Source: Leifsonia sp. AK011 | Lineage (GTDB): Bacteria > Actinomycetota > Actinomycetes > Actinomycetales > Microbacteriaceae | Length of the DNA stretch: 64,000 bases | NCBI RefSeq assembly: GCF_013410945.1 | Contig: NZ_JACCCH010000001.1 | Coordinates: 2,108,001 to 2,172,000 of the forward strand | Direction: 5' to 3' | In this document: in pieces, positions 34,425-42,365 of the stretch | How positions within the stretch are numbered: position 1 is the first letter of the stretch | Layout: each line of letters begins with the position of its first letter | Notes under the pieces: generated by a model | Database searches by the model: none | What the model saw: the letters and a program-made list of their open reading frames with translations, nothing else | Told to the model about the DNA's origin: nothing | Program-made: the position numbers and the translations under genes

Positions 34425-34967
34425 CTAAGCGGATTCCGAATTCCTTGCACTCCAGCTCTCCAGCCCTGACTGCTGCCACGCTTGCGACCAGCCCGGCAGC
34501 CCCGCTGGTGGCCCGCTCAAGTTGAGTGCAGCGACGAATCCCTCCAAGCTGTCGCCCGCCCAATACCGCTGAGCAATGTAGGTTCTCAAGAACTTGAACT
34601 GGCGCAGCTCTTCACCTTCGGTAGCCAAGCCGTCGCCAACGGGCTTGATGGGAGACCACACCGGATTGGCTCCGCCTGGGAGGCTGACAAAGATCGATGG
34701 GTCGGCCTTGCAACGAAGGCAGTCCCCTGCCCAAACCAGAGAGACTCCCCGCACTTCCCAGTAGGACACCACCCAGTCCGGCCACGTCGCCGGGTCCAGC
34801 GTCAACGTGACCCAATCGCCTGACTGCACTTCGAGGAGGTCAGACCATATGTCCAGCATGTCGTCGCCGTGGCCCAAGTGGGGCTCTAGATAGGCAAGTA
34901 TCGCTGCGCGCGTCCGTTCTTGCGCCAGTCGAATCTCACCGCCGTTCGCCTCACTCACAGCGCCCAC
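34425..34967 (-). CDS. Hypothetical protein, 180 residues
   Basis: The product is a soluble, tryptophan-rich protein with no signal peptide or membrane helix. Visible segments are AYLEPHLGHGDDMLDIWSDL, a strand-like WVTLTLDPATWPDWVVSYWE, and LPGGANPVWSPIKPVGDG. I do not recognise the family. Its base composition is less GC-rich than the neighbours, and it lies in a gene-poor stretch beside the IS element, which hints at acquired DNA. A GTG start at 34967 is used here; a second in-frame GTG lies three codons later. Confidence 0.55.
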   Translation of the reverse strand: MGAVSEANGGEIRLAQERTRAAILAYLEPHLGHGDDMLDIWSDLLEVQSGDWVTLTLDPATWPDWVVSYWEVRGVSLVWAGDCLRCKADPSIFVSLPGGANPVWSPIKPVGDGLATEGEELRQFKFLRTYIAQRYWAGDSLEGFVAALNLSGPPAGLPGWSQAWQQSGLESWSARNSESA

Positions 34968-35139
34968 CGTATCAACCCGTGAGCAGGGAGTCGCGGAATA
35001 CGTAACGCTGTTTGTCCTAGAACACTTGGCAGAAACTGCCCTGGCTCACGTCTTCGTAAGAGTGGTCGTCCTCCCCGCTATGCATGCCGGCCTTGGAGAA
35101 CTGTTGGAGTGCTCGTGATCTGACGCTTCGGAGGCACCG

Positions 35140-35155
35140 AAACCCGCGTGGGTTT
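35140..35155 (-). terminator. Hairpin, probable displaced terminator of tRNA-Met
   Basis: AAACCC-ACGC-GGGTTT on the minus strand overlaps the 11-bp repeat that copies the tRNA-Met 3' end. Without the IS element it would lie directly after the tRNA, where a terminator is expected. Confidence 0.5.
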
Positions 35156-35164
35156 TGGTAGGGC
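35154..35164. repeat. 11-bp direct repeat flanking the IS element (left copy)
   Basis: TTTGGTAGGGC occurs here and again at 36538-36548, where it is the 3' end of tRNA-Met including CCA. It abuts the left end of the IS and is best read as the target-site duplication. Confidence 0.65.
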
Positions 35165-35172
35165 TGTAGAGC

Positions 35173-35220
35173 TTCGGTAGATCCTTGACGGTCCTGGGTC
35201 GGGTGATGCTTGACACTCTC
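35173..35220. repeat. Left-end inverted repeat and iterated motif of the IS
   Basis: Two motif copies, TTCGGTAGATCCTTGACG (35173-35190) and GTCGGGTGATGCTTGACA (35198-35215). The inner block TCGGGTGATGCTTGACAC continues through CTCTC to 35220, and 35199-35220 is a perfect 22-bp inverted repeat of 36433-36454. Confidence 0.75.
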
Positions 35221-35229
35221 GTGGGTAGG

Positions 35230-36429
35230 TTAGGCCCCGCGTGGGGGCATCGAGAAGGCTCTCTTGACCCGAACCTCCTTCCCTGGATTGTCGCGGGCGG
35301 CGGTCTTGAGGAGCTCGTTGCCGTCCCAGATCTGCAGGAGCTCTCCGGTGACGTGGATGTCGACTTTGGCGCCAGCACGGTGCTTGCCGACCGAGATCTG
35401 CTGCCATGCGACACAGACGACCCCGACCGCTGACACGGTTCGAGTGACCCAGTCGTTGCCCGCGCGATCCTGGTGCAGCGCGGAGTCATCGACGGTGAGC
35501 GGCACATCTGCTGCCAGCGATGCGGCGAACCGGGCCGCCGGGGTTTGCATCTTCAACGATTGATGCGGGCGTTCATGGTTGTAGTCAGCAACCCACTCAT
35601 CCAGCTCGGCTTGAGCCTGCACCAGCGTCGAGAAGACCTTCCCGGTGAGGAACTCTGCCCGCAACGACCGGTGGAACCGCTCGATCTTCCCCGTCGTGGT
35701 CGGTGACCGCGGCGCGGTCAGGATGTGATCGATGCCGTTCTCCCGACAGATGCGATCAAACAGCACCTCCACCGGTGGCTGGTTAAAACGGCCCGTGAAG
35801 ACCTTCCCGTTATCGGTCAGGATCTGACCCGGCAACCCGTGCTTGCGCAACGCCTCGACCAAACCGTCGCAGACGTTCCTGGCGATCTCGCGACGCATCA
35901 ACTTCGCCGACACACACAACCGGGAATGGTCATCAACCCCGGTCAGACACTTCACCGTCGACCCGTCTGCCAGCAGAAACCCGCCCACGATGTCCATCTG
36001 CCACAGCTCCATCGCAGACCCGCGCTCCCACCGCTTCCAGGTCTCCTTCCGCTTACGTCTTGCGCCCGGCCCAATCAGACCCGCCCGCCGCAACGCCCGA
36101 TACACCCCAGACCCCGACGGCACCGGCACAACACCACGCTTGCCAACCTCGAACACCAACCGCCGCGGACCCCAACCCCGATGCTGACGCCTCAACTCCA
36201 GAACCAACGCCTCCACCTCGGCAGGCATCTGCAACGGAGACAACACCGGCCGATGCGACCGATCCGTCAACCCCGCTAGTCCCTCAGCCTCATACCGGGC
36301 CAACCAAGAATGAACACTCTGACGGGAAACACCCCACTGCGCCGCAACCTCCGACACAGTCCGACCATCCGCAATCACAGCCAACACGGCCTGATACCGC
36401 TGCTCCGACACACTGAACTCCCTCAACAT
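35230..36429 (-). CDS. IS481-family transposase
   Basis: This 399-residue transposase has an N-terminal helix-turn-helix (VSEVAAQWGVSRQSVHSWLA) and an RNase-H-like catalytic core with an intact DDE set: Asp in LWQMDIVGG, Asp in ILTDNGKVF and Glu in GKIERFHRSLR. The core is followed by the family signature DYNHERPHQSLKMQTPAARF. The ATG at 36429 is preferred over a GTG at 36450 that lies inside the terminal repeat. No frameshift or stop was found, so the element may be active. It lies downstream of tRNA-Met on the same strand and could be read from the tRNA promoter. Confidence 0.93.
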   Translation of the reverse strand: MLREFSVSEQRYQAVLAVIADGRTVSEVAAQWGVSRQSVHSWLARYEAEGLAGLTDRSHRPVLSPLQMPAEVEALVLELRRQHRGWGPRRLVFEVGKRGVVPVPSGSGVYRALRRAGLIGPGARRKRKETWKRWERGSAMELWQMDIVGGFLLADGSTVKCLTGVDDHSRLCVSAKLMRREIARNVCDGLVEALRKHGLPGQILTDNGKVFTGRFNQPPVEVLFDRICRENGIDHILTAPRSPTTTGKIERFHRSLRAEFLTGKVFSTLVQAQAELDEWVADYNHERPHQSLKMQTPAARFAASLAADVPLTVDDSALHQDRAGNDWVTRTVSAVGVVCVAWQQISVGKHRAGAKVDIHVTGELLQIWDGNELLKTAARDNPGKEVRVKRAFSMPPRGA

Positions 36430-36432
36430 AGA

Positions 36433-36525
36433 GAGAGTGTCAAGCATCACCCGAAGGCACTGTCAAGCATCAACCGAAACACTGTCAACCATCACCCGAA
36501 GACCAAACGTCAACAATCAGGCGAA
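36433..36525. repeat. Right-end inverted repeat with four iterated motifs
   Basis: Four same-orientation copies: TGTCAAGCATCACCCGAA (36438), TGTCAAGCATCAACCGAA (36461), TGTCAACCATCACCCGAA (36483) and a diverged CGTCAACAATCAGGCGAA (36508), spaced 22-25 bp. They look like an array of transposase-binding sites; the left end has only two. Confidence 0.8.
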
Positions 36526-36539
36526 GTAATACACTAATT

Positions 36540-36616
36540 TGGTAGGGCGGACGGGACTTGAACCCGTGACCGACGGATTATGAGTCCGCTGCTCTAACCA
36601 GCTGAGCTACCGCCCC
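36540..36616 (-). tRNA. tRNA-Met (anticodon CAU)
   Basis: A 77-nt cloverleaf on the minus strand with an encoded CCA. The acceptor GGGGCGG pairs with CCGCCCT. The D arm is GCTCAGCTGGTTAGAGC. The anticodon loop is CTCATAA, and the T arm contains GGGTTCAAGTCCC. The CAT anticodon fits elongator tRNA-Met; a lysidine-modified tRNA-Ile2 cannot be excluded. The IS481 element abuts its 3' end. Confidence 0.93.
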
Positions 36617-36685
36617 GCGCCGGACGCTCGCGCGCGGCGGATACCCACGATACCGCGCCCCGAGTGCGCTAAATGCAGCCGCGCC

Positions 36686-36691
36686 TAGACT
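36686..36691 (+). promoter_or_regulatory. -10 box, leaderless start of 53-residue zinc-ribbon gene
   Basis: TAGACT followed by 6 nt (GACGCC) and then the ATG at 36698. This is one of the closest consensus matches in the window. Confidence 0.55.
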
Positions 36692-36697
36692 GACGCC

Positions 36698-36859
36698 ATG
36701 ACGGACCTCAGCCCCGAGGCAGTGGAACACAGCGACGGTCTCGAACCGAGCCCACCGTGCGAGACGTGCGGCAGCCCCAAGGAACTGGTCATGCTCGAGC
36801 GATTCACCGGGTGGTGGTGCCGGTCGTGCGCTGAGCAGGCGGCAGGAACGAGCGCGTAG
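36698..36859 (+). CDS. 53-residue zinc-ribbon protein
   Basis: This small protein contains two C-x2-C knuckles, CETCGSPKELV and WWCRSCAEQA, separated by 17 residues, which is the spacing of a zinc ribbon. A Ser/Glu/Pro-rich N-terminal tail precedes them. The ATG lies 6 nt after a good -10 box, supporting a leaderless gene, and no ribosome-binding site is needed. It sits between tRNA-Met and the convergent DUF222/HNH gene. Function is unknown. Confidence 0.65.
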   Translation: MTDLSPEAVEHSDGLEPSPPCETCGSPKELVMLERFTGWWCRSCAEQAAGTSA

Positions 36860-36904
36860 ATCGATAGTGCGGTTGGCTCCGGGCCCCGGTTGCGGTCGGG
36901 GTGG

Positions 36905-38140
36905 TCAGAAGGGTGGTGGATCGCCGCGGGTGGTGTGACCGGTGGGGCTGGTCCAGGTGATGCCGGTGGCATCCCTCGTCAATGACCACTTGGTGTGGTG
37001 CTTGACCCGATGGTGGTTTCGACAGAGCGGACCCACATTCGCATCGGTGGTGGTGCCGTTGTCGGCTTTGGCGATGGTGTGGTCGATGTCGCACTCGGCG
37101 GCGGGTCTGCCACAGCCGGGGAAGTCGCAGATCGGGTGCATGAACCTCTGCCATCGCAACAGGTCCGCCGGGATGTGCTCGGGGTTGCGGTCGATGTCCA
37201 GAACGGTGCCGGTGATCGGGTGGGTGAGGATGCGCGTGAATGACGGGGCGTGACCGGCCAGACGGCGGGCCGTGTCTGCATCGATCGGAGTGAGACCGTC
37301 GAGGGTGCCGGGGGTGTCCTCCAAACCCAGCAGGGTCATCACCGGCACGGTCACGGCAATAGAGACGCCGGTGCCTCGCGTGTTCGCGCTGCCGAGGACG
37401 CCACCGAGGAGGTCTGCTGCAACATCGGCGCGCAGTTGGTTCAGGGTGCGGGTCTCACCGGGGACCTGGAGGTTTCGGGCCATCCGGTCGATAGTCGCGA
37501 ACGCACGGCGACACTGTTCGATGGTGAGGTGAAGGTTCAGCCAGGCCATGCCGTCGACGGCGGGCTCCATCCACACTCGACGCTCCTTCGCGGCACGCTG
37601 GTGTCGTTCGGTGAGGGTTGCTTGGTCGAGACGGGACGCCACCGCACGAGCGCGCGCACGGAACCTCGGCGGGGCCAGCAAGCGGTGCTCGGCCATGGCG
37701 GTGTCGAAGGCATCCCACGCGTCTTCGGGAAGGTGGGCGACCAGGTCTGCGACGGTGCGGGCATTGGGGACGGCGAACTCGCCCTCCCGGAACCATGCCC
37801 ACACGTGCGGAGTACGAGTGCGGAGCAGGCCTGCTTCGTGGGCGTGGTTGCGGACCGCGTTCTCCGTCATGCCCAAACGGACGGCCAGATCGGCGGCGGC
37901 TGCCCGCACCGCGAGTTCGGACGCGTTGTCGGTCGGGCGAAGGTTCTCGACGAATACGTCAGGGAAGTCACTTGCCTCGCGGAGGGTGTCGGCGATGGCC
38001 GCCCACTGCTCCGCGATGGCGCGGGTGGCCGACAACTGGGCTACTTCGGCTCGGGCCATCCCGAACAACACCCTCGTCTCGGGGAAGGTCTCGTCGAGGA
38101 GCAGGGGCGGCTCCGCGGCGGCGAGACTTGGGGTGTTCAT
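36905..38140 (-). CDS. DUF222 / HNH endonuclease (13E12-type)
   Basis: This 411-residue protein has an N-terminal DUF222 helical domain (about 20-300) and a C-terminal HNH nuclease domain (about 335-400). The HNH residues lie in ECDIDHTIAK, DANVGPLCRNHH and RVKHHTKW, with a cysteine pair in CDFPGCG. This family is multi-copy in many actinobacteria and is linked to 13E12 repeats in mycobacteria. Its role is unsettled. The start is the ATG giving MNTPSLAAAEPP. Repeats lie just upstream. Confidence 0.88.
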   Translation of the reverse strand: MNTPSLAAAEPPLLLDETFPETRVLFGMARAEVAQLSATRAIAEQWAAIADTLREASDFPDVFVENLRPTDNASELAVRAAAADLAVRLGMTENAVRNHAHEAGLLRTRTPHVWAWFREGEFAVPNARTVADLVAHLPEDAWDAFDTAMAEHRLLAPPRFRARARAVASRLDQATLTERHQRAAKERRVWMEPAVDGMAWLNLHLTIEQCRRAFATIDRMARNLQVPGETRTLNQLRADVAADLLGGVLGSANTRGTGVSIAVTVPVMTLLGLEDTPGTLDGLTPIDADTARRLAGHAPSFTRILTHPITGTVLDIDRNPEHIPADLLRWQRFMHPICDFPGCGRPAAECDIDHTIAKADNGTTTDANVGPLCRNHHRVKHHTKWSLTRDATGITWTSPTGHTTRGDPPPF

Positions 38141-38226
38141 GCCTCTAGTTGAGCAGAGGCCGCTGACATTGTTCGGCGCTAGGACAGCGGGGTGTGACTA
38201 AGTCGGGGTGAGTAATACGGAGGTGA

Positions 38227-38320
38227 GGTTTCGATGACGCCGGGCTTCGCCGCGGCTACTCAACCCACAGGAACCACCTGGTTTCGATGACGCCGGGGCT
38301 GCGCCCGCGGCTACTCAACC
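38227..38320. repeat. Two REP-like repeats upstream of the DUF222/HNH gene
   Basis: Copies at 38227-38265 and 38280-38320 both begin GGTTTCGATGACGCCGGG and end CGCGGCTACTCAACC. The centre of each can form a CGGC/GCCG hairpin. They are 14 bp apart in a 222-bp intergenic gap that holds nothing else recognisable. Confidence 0.8.
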
Positions 38321-38362
38321 AGCAGAGAAGTCGAGGCTTACGTAGGGCCGAGGGCTCAGTAC

Positions 38363-39610
38363 CTAAACCGACTCGCCGCGGTAGAGGGCCTCGAAGGTGT
38401 TGAGGGTGCGCTGGATGTCGTGGGCCTCCACGATTGCGAGGCTCTCGCGCTTCATCCGCTGCAGGTCCTCCTCGGGCATCGTCAGCACACGTGTCAGCTT
38501 GTCCGCCAGGTCGTCGACGTTGCCGGGCTCGAACAGGAAGCCGTTCTCCCCGTCGTGGACGAGGTGCGGGAGGGCCATCGCATCCGCCGCCACGATCGGA
38601 AGACCCGACGCCATCGCCTCCATCGTGGAGATGCTCTGAAGCTCAGCGATCGACGGCATGGCGAAGACCTTGGCAGAAGTCAGGGTCTTGCGGAGATAGT
38701 CGTCGGTGACCTTGCCGTCGAACTGAACTCGATCGGCGACGCCCAGCTGAGAAGCGAGCGCCTTCAGCTTGTGCTCCTGGTCACCGGTGCCGAGGATCTG
38801 CAGGCGCGCCTTGAGGTCGGGCGAGAGCTTCGCGAAGGCGCGAACAAGCTTGTCGATCTGCTTCTCGTCGACGATGCGGCCGAGGAACACTATGAGGTTC
38901 TCCGCGTTCGGCTCGAAGTTCGGCGTGTAATTGTGGGCGTCGATCCCACAGGAGATCGCGAGGACTCCGCGCACCGACGTGTTCCTCTCCAGGTACTCGG
39001 CGGCCTTCTGCGTGGGGGTGCTCACCCGCTCCGCGCGACGGAATGACCGATCCGCCGCAGCCCACGCCTCCCGAATCGCCCAGCGCTGAAGGAACGGCGG
39101 AATGATGTAGGTGTGATCGAGCAGGTTCTCGGGCATGAAGTGGTTGGTGCCGATCAGGCGGATGCCCCGCTTCTCACCCTCGATGGTGAGACCTCGACCG
39201 ACCACGATGTGGGACTGGAAGTGGATGACATCGGGCTTCACGAGATCGAGGATGCGAGCCGACTCCCGCCGGACCTGCCACGGCAGCATGAAGCGGAACG
39301 TGGGGTGCGGGTACCAGCGCCACGAGCGCACACGGTGAACCGTCATGTGTTCCCCCTCATGCACCTCGTCGATCGCACCGAGCCGCCCGTCGTAGGACGG
39401 AGCCATGATGTGCACGTCGTGTCCGCGCTGAACGAGGCCGGCAGCGAGACGGGCGATGAAGCTCGCCGCGCCATTGATCTCGGGCGCGAACGTATCGGCG
39501 CCAATGAGGACGCGAAGTCGCGGCTTCTCCTCGCTGGAAGAGGGTCGCGGGGTTGCTACCACGGGAAGGCGATGTCCTTTTGTCTGGGGGCGAGAAGAGG
39601 TCTCGACCAC
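38363..39610 (-). CDS. GT4-family glycosyltransferase
   Basis: This 415-residue protein has the two-domain GT-B fold of family GT4. N-terminal motifs are FAPEINGAASFIARLAAGL and GHDVHIMAPS. The C-terminal nucleotide-sugar region includes FLGRIVDEKQIDKLV and the E-x7-E motif in AELQSISTMEAMASGLP. Family members include glycolipid and phosphatidylinositol mannosyl- and glucosyltransferases, so a membrane-lipid acceptor is plausible but not shown. The first 30 residues are a polar extension. The GTG start is 37 bp downstream of the DMT transporter gene, probably in one operon. Confidence 0.88.
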   Translation of the reverse strand: MVETSSRPQTKGHRLPVVATPRPSSSEEKPRLRVLIGADTFAPEINGAASFIARLAAGLVQRGHDVHIMAPSYDGRLGAIDEVHEGEHMTVHRVRSWRWYPHPTFRFMLPWQVRRESARILDLVKPDVIHFQSHIVVGRGLTIEGEKRGIRLIGTNHFMPENLLDHTYIIPPFLQRWAIREAWAAADRSFRRAERVSTPTQKAAEYLERNTSVRGVLAISCGIDAHNYTPNFEPNAENLIVFLGRIVDEKQIDKLVRAFAKLSPDLKARLQILGTGDQEHKLKALASQLGVADRVQFDGKVTDDYLRKTLTSAKVFAMPSIAELQSISTMEAMASGLPIVAADAMALPHLVHDGENGFLFEPGNVDDLADKLTRVLTMPEEDLQRMKRESLAIVEAHDIQRTLNTFEALYRGESV

Positions 39611-39646
39611 GTCAGCAGTGCGCTCGGCACTGCCGTATAACCTACC

Positions 39647-40639
39647 TCACGAGTCTTTGGAGGCCCCGTCCGCCGCGTCGGCGACGGACGTATTCGCCAG
39701 GGCCTGCGGATGGTGGCGAGCCAGAGACAGCACGCCGTAGACCGCCACAGCGGCAGCGATCACGAAGGCGATGATCGCCCACACGGGCGCCCCAGCGGCC
39801 TCGCCCAGCACGACGATGCCGATCGACACCGCGACGAGCGGATCGATCACAGTGAGGCCCGCAACAACGAGGTCCGGAGGGTTCGAGGAGTGTGCCGTCT
39901 GCACGAAGTACGTGCCGAGAAGACCCGCGGCGGCAAGACCCACAATGCAGAGCAGGGTGAGGATGTCGGCCGACCCGATCGCGTAGTCGGGGATCGACAG
40001 GATGGTACGAACCCGATCGATCACGACCTTGGCGAGCGTCACGACGAAACCGAAGAGCACACCCCCGGCGATCACGTAGAAGATCGGACGCGGCGTACGC
40101 CCGCGCATGAAGAGGAAGAGCCCCACGAACACGATCAGCACGACGGCGAGCGTGATCAGCACGGTCACAAGTTGAGTCGCGGTGATGGGGTGCGTCTTCG
40201 CGACGAACGCTGCGATGGTGACGAACGCGCCGATACCCACGACGCAGATCACGATCGCGCGGATCGACACACGATCGAGAGGCACCTTCGTGACCTTGGA
40301 GTTCACGATCGCGGTCACGACGAGGGCGACTGCACCGAGCGGCTGGACGACGATGAGGGGCGCGAACGCGAGGCTCGTGAGCTGCAGCACGATCGCGAGT
40401 CCCAGCAGAAGAGTGCCGATGACCCACGACGGCCTGGCGAGGAGTGAGCGGAGCTGTCCGAGGCTGAGGCCCGTCGTGCCATCCGTCGTGGATGCCGCGT
40501 TCACGAGGCCGACACCACGGTGCTGGAACTGCGTACCGATGGCAAGCAGCACCGCCGCGATGAGCGCCAGGGGTATGCCAATCGCGGCCGAGGAGTCCAG
40601 CGTCAGCTGATCGGCAATATCTTCCAGCTCAGGAGGCAC
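39647..40639 (-). CDS. DMT-family membrane transporter
   Basis: This 330-residue protein has about nine or ten transmembrane helices. Helix 1 reads GIPLALIAAVLLAIGTQFQH and helix 3 reads APLIVVQPLGAVALVVTAIV. The pattern fits the DMT superfamily, close to NIPA-like or EamA-like proteins of actinobacteria. The substrate is unknown. It is divergent from def, with 40 bp between starts, and lies upstream of the glycosyltransferase gene on the same strand. Confidence 0.78.
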   Translation of the reverse strand: MPPELEDIADQLTLDSSAAIGIPLALIAAVLLAIGTQFQHRGVGLVNAASTTDGTTGLSLGQLRSLLARPSWVIGTLLLGLAIVLQLTSLAFAPLIVVQPLGAVALVVTAIVNSKVTKVPLDRVSIRAIVICVVGIGAFVTIAAFVAKTHPITATQLVTVLITLAVVLIVFVGLFLFMRGRTPRPIFYVIAGGVLFGFVVTLAKVVIDRVRTILSIPDYAIGSADILTLLCIVGLAAAGLLGTYFVQTAHSSNPPDLVVAGLTVIDPLVAVSIGIVVLGEAAGAPVWAIIAFVIAAAVAVYGVLSLARHHPQALANTSVADAADGASKDS

Positions 40640-40667
40640 CCGTCGAATCTACCTGCTCGGTCCCGGA

Positions 40668-40673
40668 TATTCT
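40668..40673 (+). promoter_or_regulatory. -10 box, leaderless start of def
   Basis: TATTCT followed by 6 nt (GGGCGA) and then the ATG at 40680, inside the 40-bp gap to the divergent transporter gene. Confidence 0.55.
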
Positions 40674-40679
40674 GGGCGA

Positions 40680-41246
40680 ATGGCCGTGCTCCCGATACGA
40701 ATCACAGGGGACCCCGTTCTCCACACCGTCGCCTCCCCCGTCGAGGAGATCACGGACGAAGTCCGTTCCCTCGTCGCCGATATGGTCGAGACGATGATCG
40801 CTGCGCCGGGGGTCGGGCTGGCAGCACCCCAGGTGGGCGTGGGCTCCCGGATCTTCGTGTACCGCTGGCAGGACGATGACGATGTGCTGCACGAGGGAGT
40901 GGCCATCAACCCGGAGCTGTGGCTTGCGCCCACTCCTCTCGGCGAGCCCGACGAGGACGAGGAGTCGGAGGGCTGCCTCTCGATCCCGGGCGAGCGATTC
41001 CCCTTGCGTCGCTCCCCCGCCGCCATCCTGCGGGCCACCAACCTGGACGGCGAACGCTACGAGGTCGAGGCTGAGGGATGGCTCGCACGCATCTTCCAGC
41101 ACGAGTACGACCACCTCGACGGCGTGCTCTACGCCGACCGACTCGACCACCCGCACGGCAAGGCGGCAGCGAAGATCGTGCGCAAGCGCGGCTGGGGTGT
41201 TCCCGGGCAGGAATGGATGCCAGGACTCGACGATCTCGAAGGCTGA
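40680..41246 (+). CDS. def: Peptide deformylase
   Basis: This 188-residue metalloenzyme removes the formyl group from new proteins. All three motifs are present: GVGLAAPQ (44-51), EGCLS (97-101, with the metal-binding C99) and HEYDH (141-145, two metal His and the catalytic Glu). Start and length fit the family. The gene appears to be expressed from its own leaderless promoter and converges on azlD. Confidence 0.97.
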   Translation: MAVLPIRITGDPVLHTVASPVEEITDEVRSLVADMVETMIAAPGVGLAAPQVGVGSRIFVYRWQDDDDVLHEGVAINPELWLAPTPLGEPDEDEESEGCLSIPGERFPLRRSPAAILRATNLDGERYEVEAEGWLARIFQHEYDHLDGVLYADRLDHPHGKAAAKIVRKRGWGVPGQEWMPGLDDLEG

Positions 41247-41258
41247 GCGAGTCCAGCC

Positions 41259-41573
41259 CTAGGCCATCCCCGCGTACAGCCGCAGCATCGCAGCGACGAA
41301 CGCGGCAGCCACGATCACAACGATGAACGGCACGCGCAGAGCGAAGAGACTCGCGGCCACGAGGATCGCGGGAAGCCGGGCATCCACGACGATCGCCTGG
41401 CCCTGGCCCACCGTCTGCACCACGACGAGAGCCGACAGCAGAGCGACCGTGAGCAGGTTGGCGACACGCGACGGCGTCGGCCGCGTGGCGAACGACGGCG
41501 GCACGAGGTAGCCGACGAGCTTCAGCGCAAGCACGATGATTGAGGCCAGGAGGATGGTCTGCCAGACGGTCAT
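41259..41573 (-). CDS. azlD: AzlD-family membrane protein
   Basis: This 104-residue protein has three or four transmembrane helices and the family segment LKLVGYLVPPSF. AzlD is the small subunit of the AzlCD branched-chain amino acid exporter. The start overlaps the end of azlC by 4 nt, so the pair is translationally coupled. The assignment follows size, topology and partner. Confidence 0.87.
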   Translation of the reverse strand: MTVWQTILLASIIVLALKLVGYLVPPSFATRPTPSRVANLLTVALLSALVVVQTVGQGQAIVVDARLPAILVAASLFALRVPFIVVIVAAAFVAAMLRLYAGMA

Positions 41574-42313
41574 GCCGGGCCCTCCGTGTCTACGGGAGTC
41601 GCGGCATCCCGCGCGTCACCCTTCGGGCGCAGCAGGTTCGGGATCCCCACGGCAAGCGCCACGACGGCAGCAGCGATCACGGGAATGCCGGGCGGCAGCG
41701 CCGGCGTTAGTACGGTGGCGACGACCGCAGCCCCGATGGCGACGACAACGGGCTGCAGCTGTCGAAGTCTGGGCCAGAGCAGTCCGAGGAAGGCTGCCGC
41801 GGCCGCCGCATCCAGGCCGTATTGACGAACGTCCCCGAGCAGATCGCCGACGAGGGCGCCGGCCAGAGTCGTCAGGTTCCAGCCGAAGAAGATGATGCCG
41901 CCCGTCCACCAGAATCCCGTGCGCTGCGCCTCGAGCGACTCCTGGGCGGTTGCCACGGCCGTCGATTCGTCGATCGTCCAGTGAGCGGCCAGCACCTTCT
42001 TGGGCCACGGGCCGCTGATCATGGGCGCCACGCGGAGCGCGTACAGGGCGTTGCGCGTGCCGAGCAGGGCCGCGCTCGCGACCGCGGGGATGCCCGCGCC
42101 GGCACCACCCGCGGCGAGAACTCCGACGAGTGCGAACTGCGAGCCACCCGAGAACATCAGCAGGCTGAGCACACACGTCTGCCAGACATCGAGCCCGGAT
42201 GCCACGGCCAGGGCCCCGAACGAGAATCCGTACGCCGCGACAGCGAGCCCGACCCCCACCGCTGAGCGGAACGCGGCCTGAGCCTCCGGCGTGCGAGCCA
42301 TGACGAACGACAT
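41570..42313 (-). CDS. azlC: AzlC-family branched-chain amino acid exporter
   Basis: This 247-residue membrane protein carries AzlC motifs: YGFSFGALAVASGLDVWQTC near helix 1, SLLMFSGGSQFALVG, and LGTRNALYALRVAP. With AzlD it would export branched-chain amino acids or analogues. An AGGAGG ribosome-binding site lies close to the ATG at 42313; the in-frame ATG at 42301 (MARTPEAQ) has wider spacing. A possible TAGAGT -10 box lies about 40 bp upstream. Confidence 0.9.
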   Translation of the reverse strand: MSFVMARTPEAQAAFRSAVGVGLAVAAYGFSFGALAVASGLDVWQTCVLSLLMFSGGSQFALVGVLAAGGAGAGIPAVASAALLGTRNALYALRVAPMISGPWPKKVLAAHWTIDESTAVATAQESLEAQRTGFWWTGGIIFFGWNLTTLAGALVGDLLGDVRQYGLDAAAAAAFLGLLWPRLRQLQPVVVAIGAAVVATVLTPALPPGIPVIAAAVVALAVGIPNLLRPKGDARDAATPVDTEGPA

Positions 42314-42365
42314 CTCCCTCCTGACCGTCGCGATCGGCGATGGCCAGAAGGGAGACTCTACCTGC

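Larger units (their letters stand above)
35165..36537 (-). mobile_element. IS481-family insertion sequence
   Basis: A 1.37-kb element with one intact transposase gene. The left end reads TGTAGAGCTTCGGTAGATC and the right end, read inward, TGTATTACTTCGCCTGATTG just inside 36533. Both are followed by further copies of a TTCGGGTGATGCTTGACA-type motif pointing inward. The element lies between two copies of TTTGGTAGGGC. It is inserted at the 3' end of tRNA-Met with its transposase in the same orientation as the tRNA. The exact right border (36533 or 36537) is not settled. Confidence 0.8.

Noticed and set aside
35230-36429. Retroviral-type integrase of a larger element instead of an IS
   Set aside because: The terminal repeats tightly bracket this single gene at about 1.37 kb, as expected for IS481.
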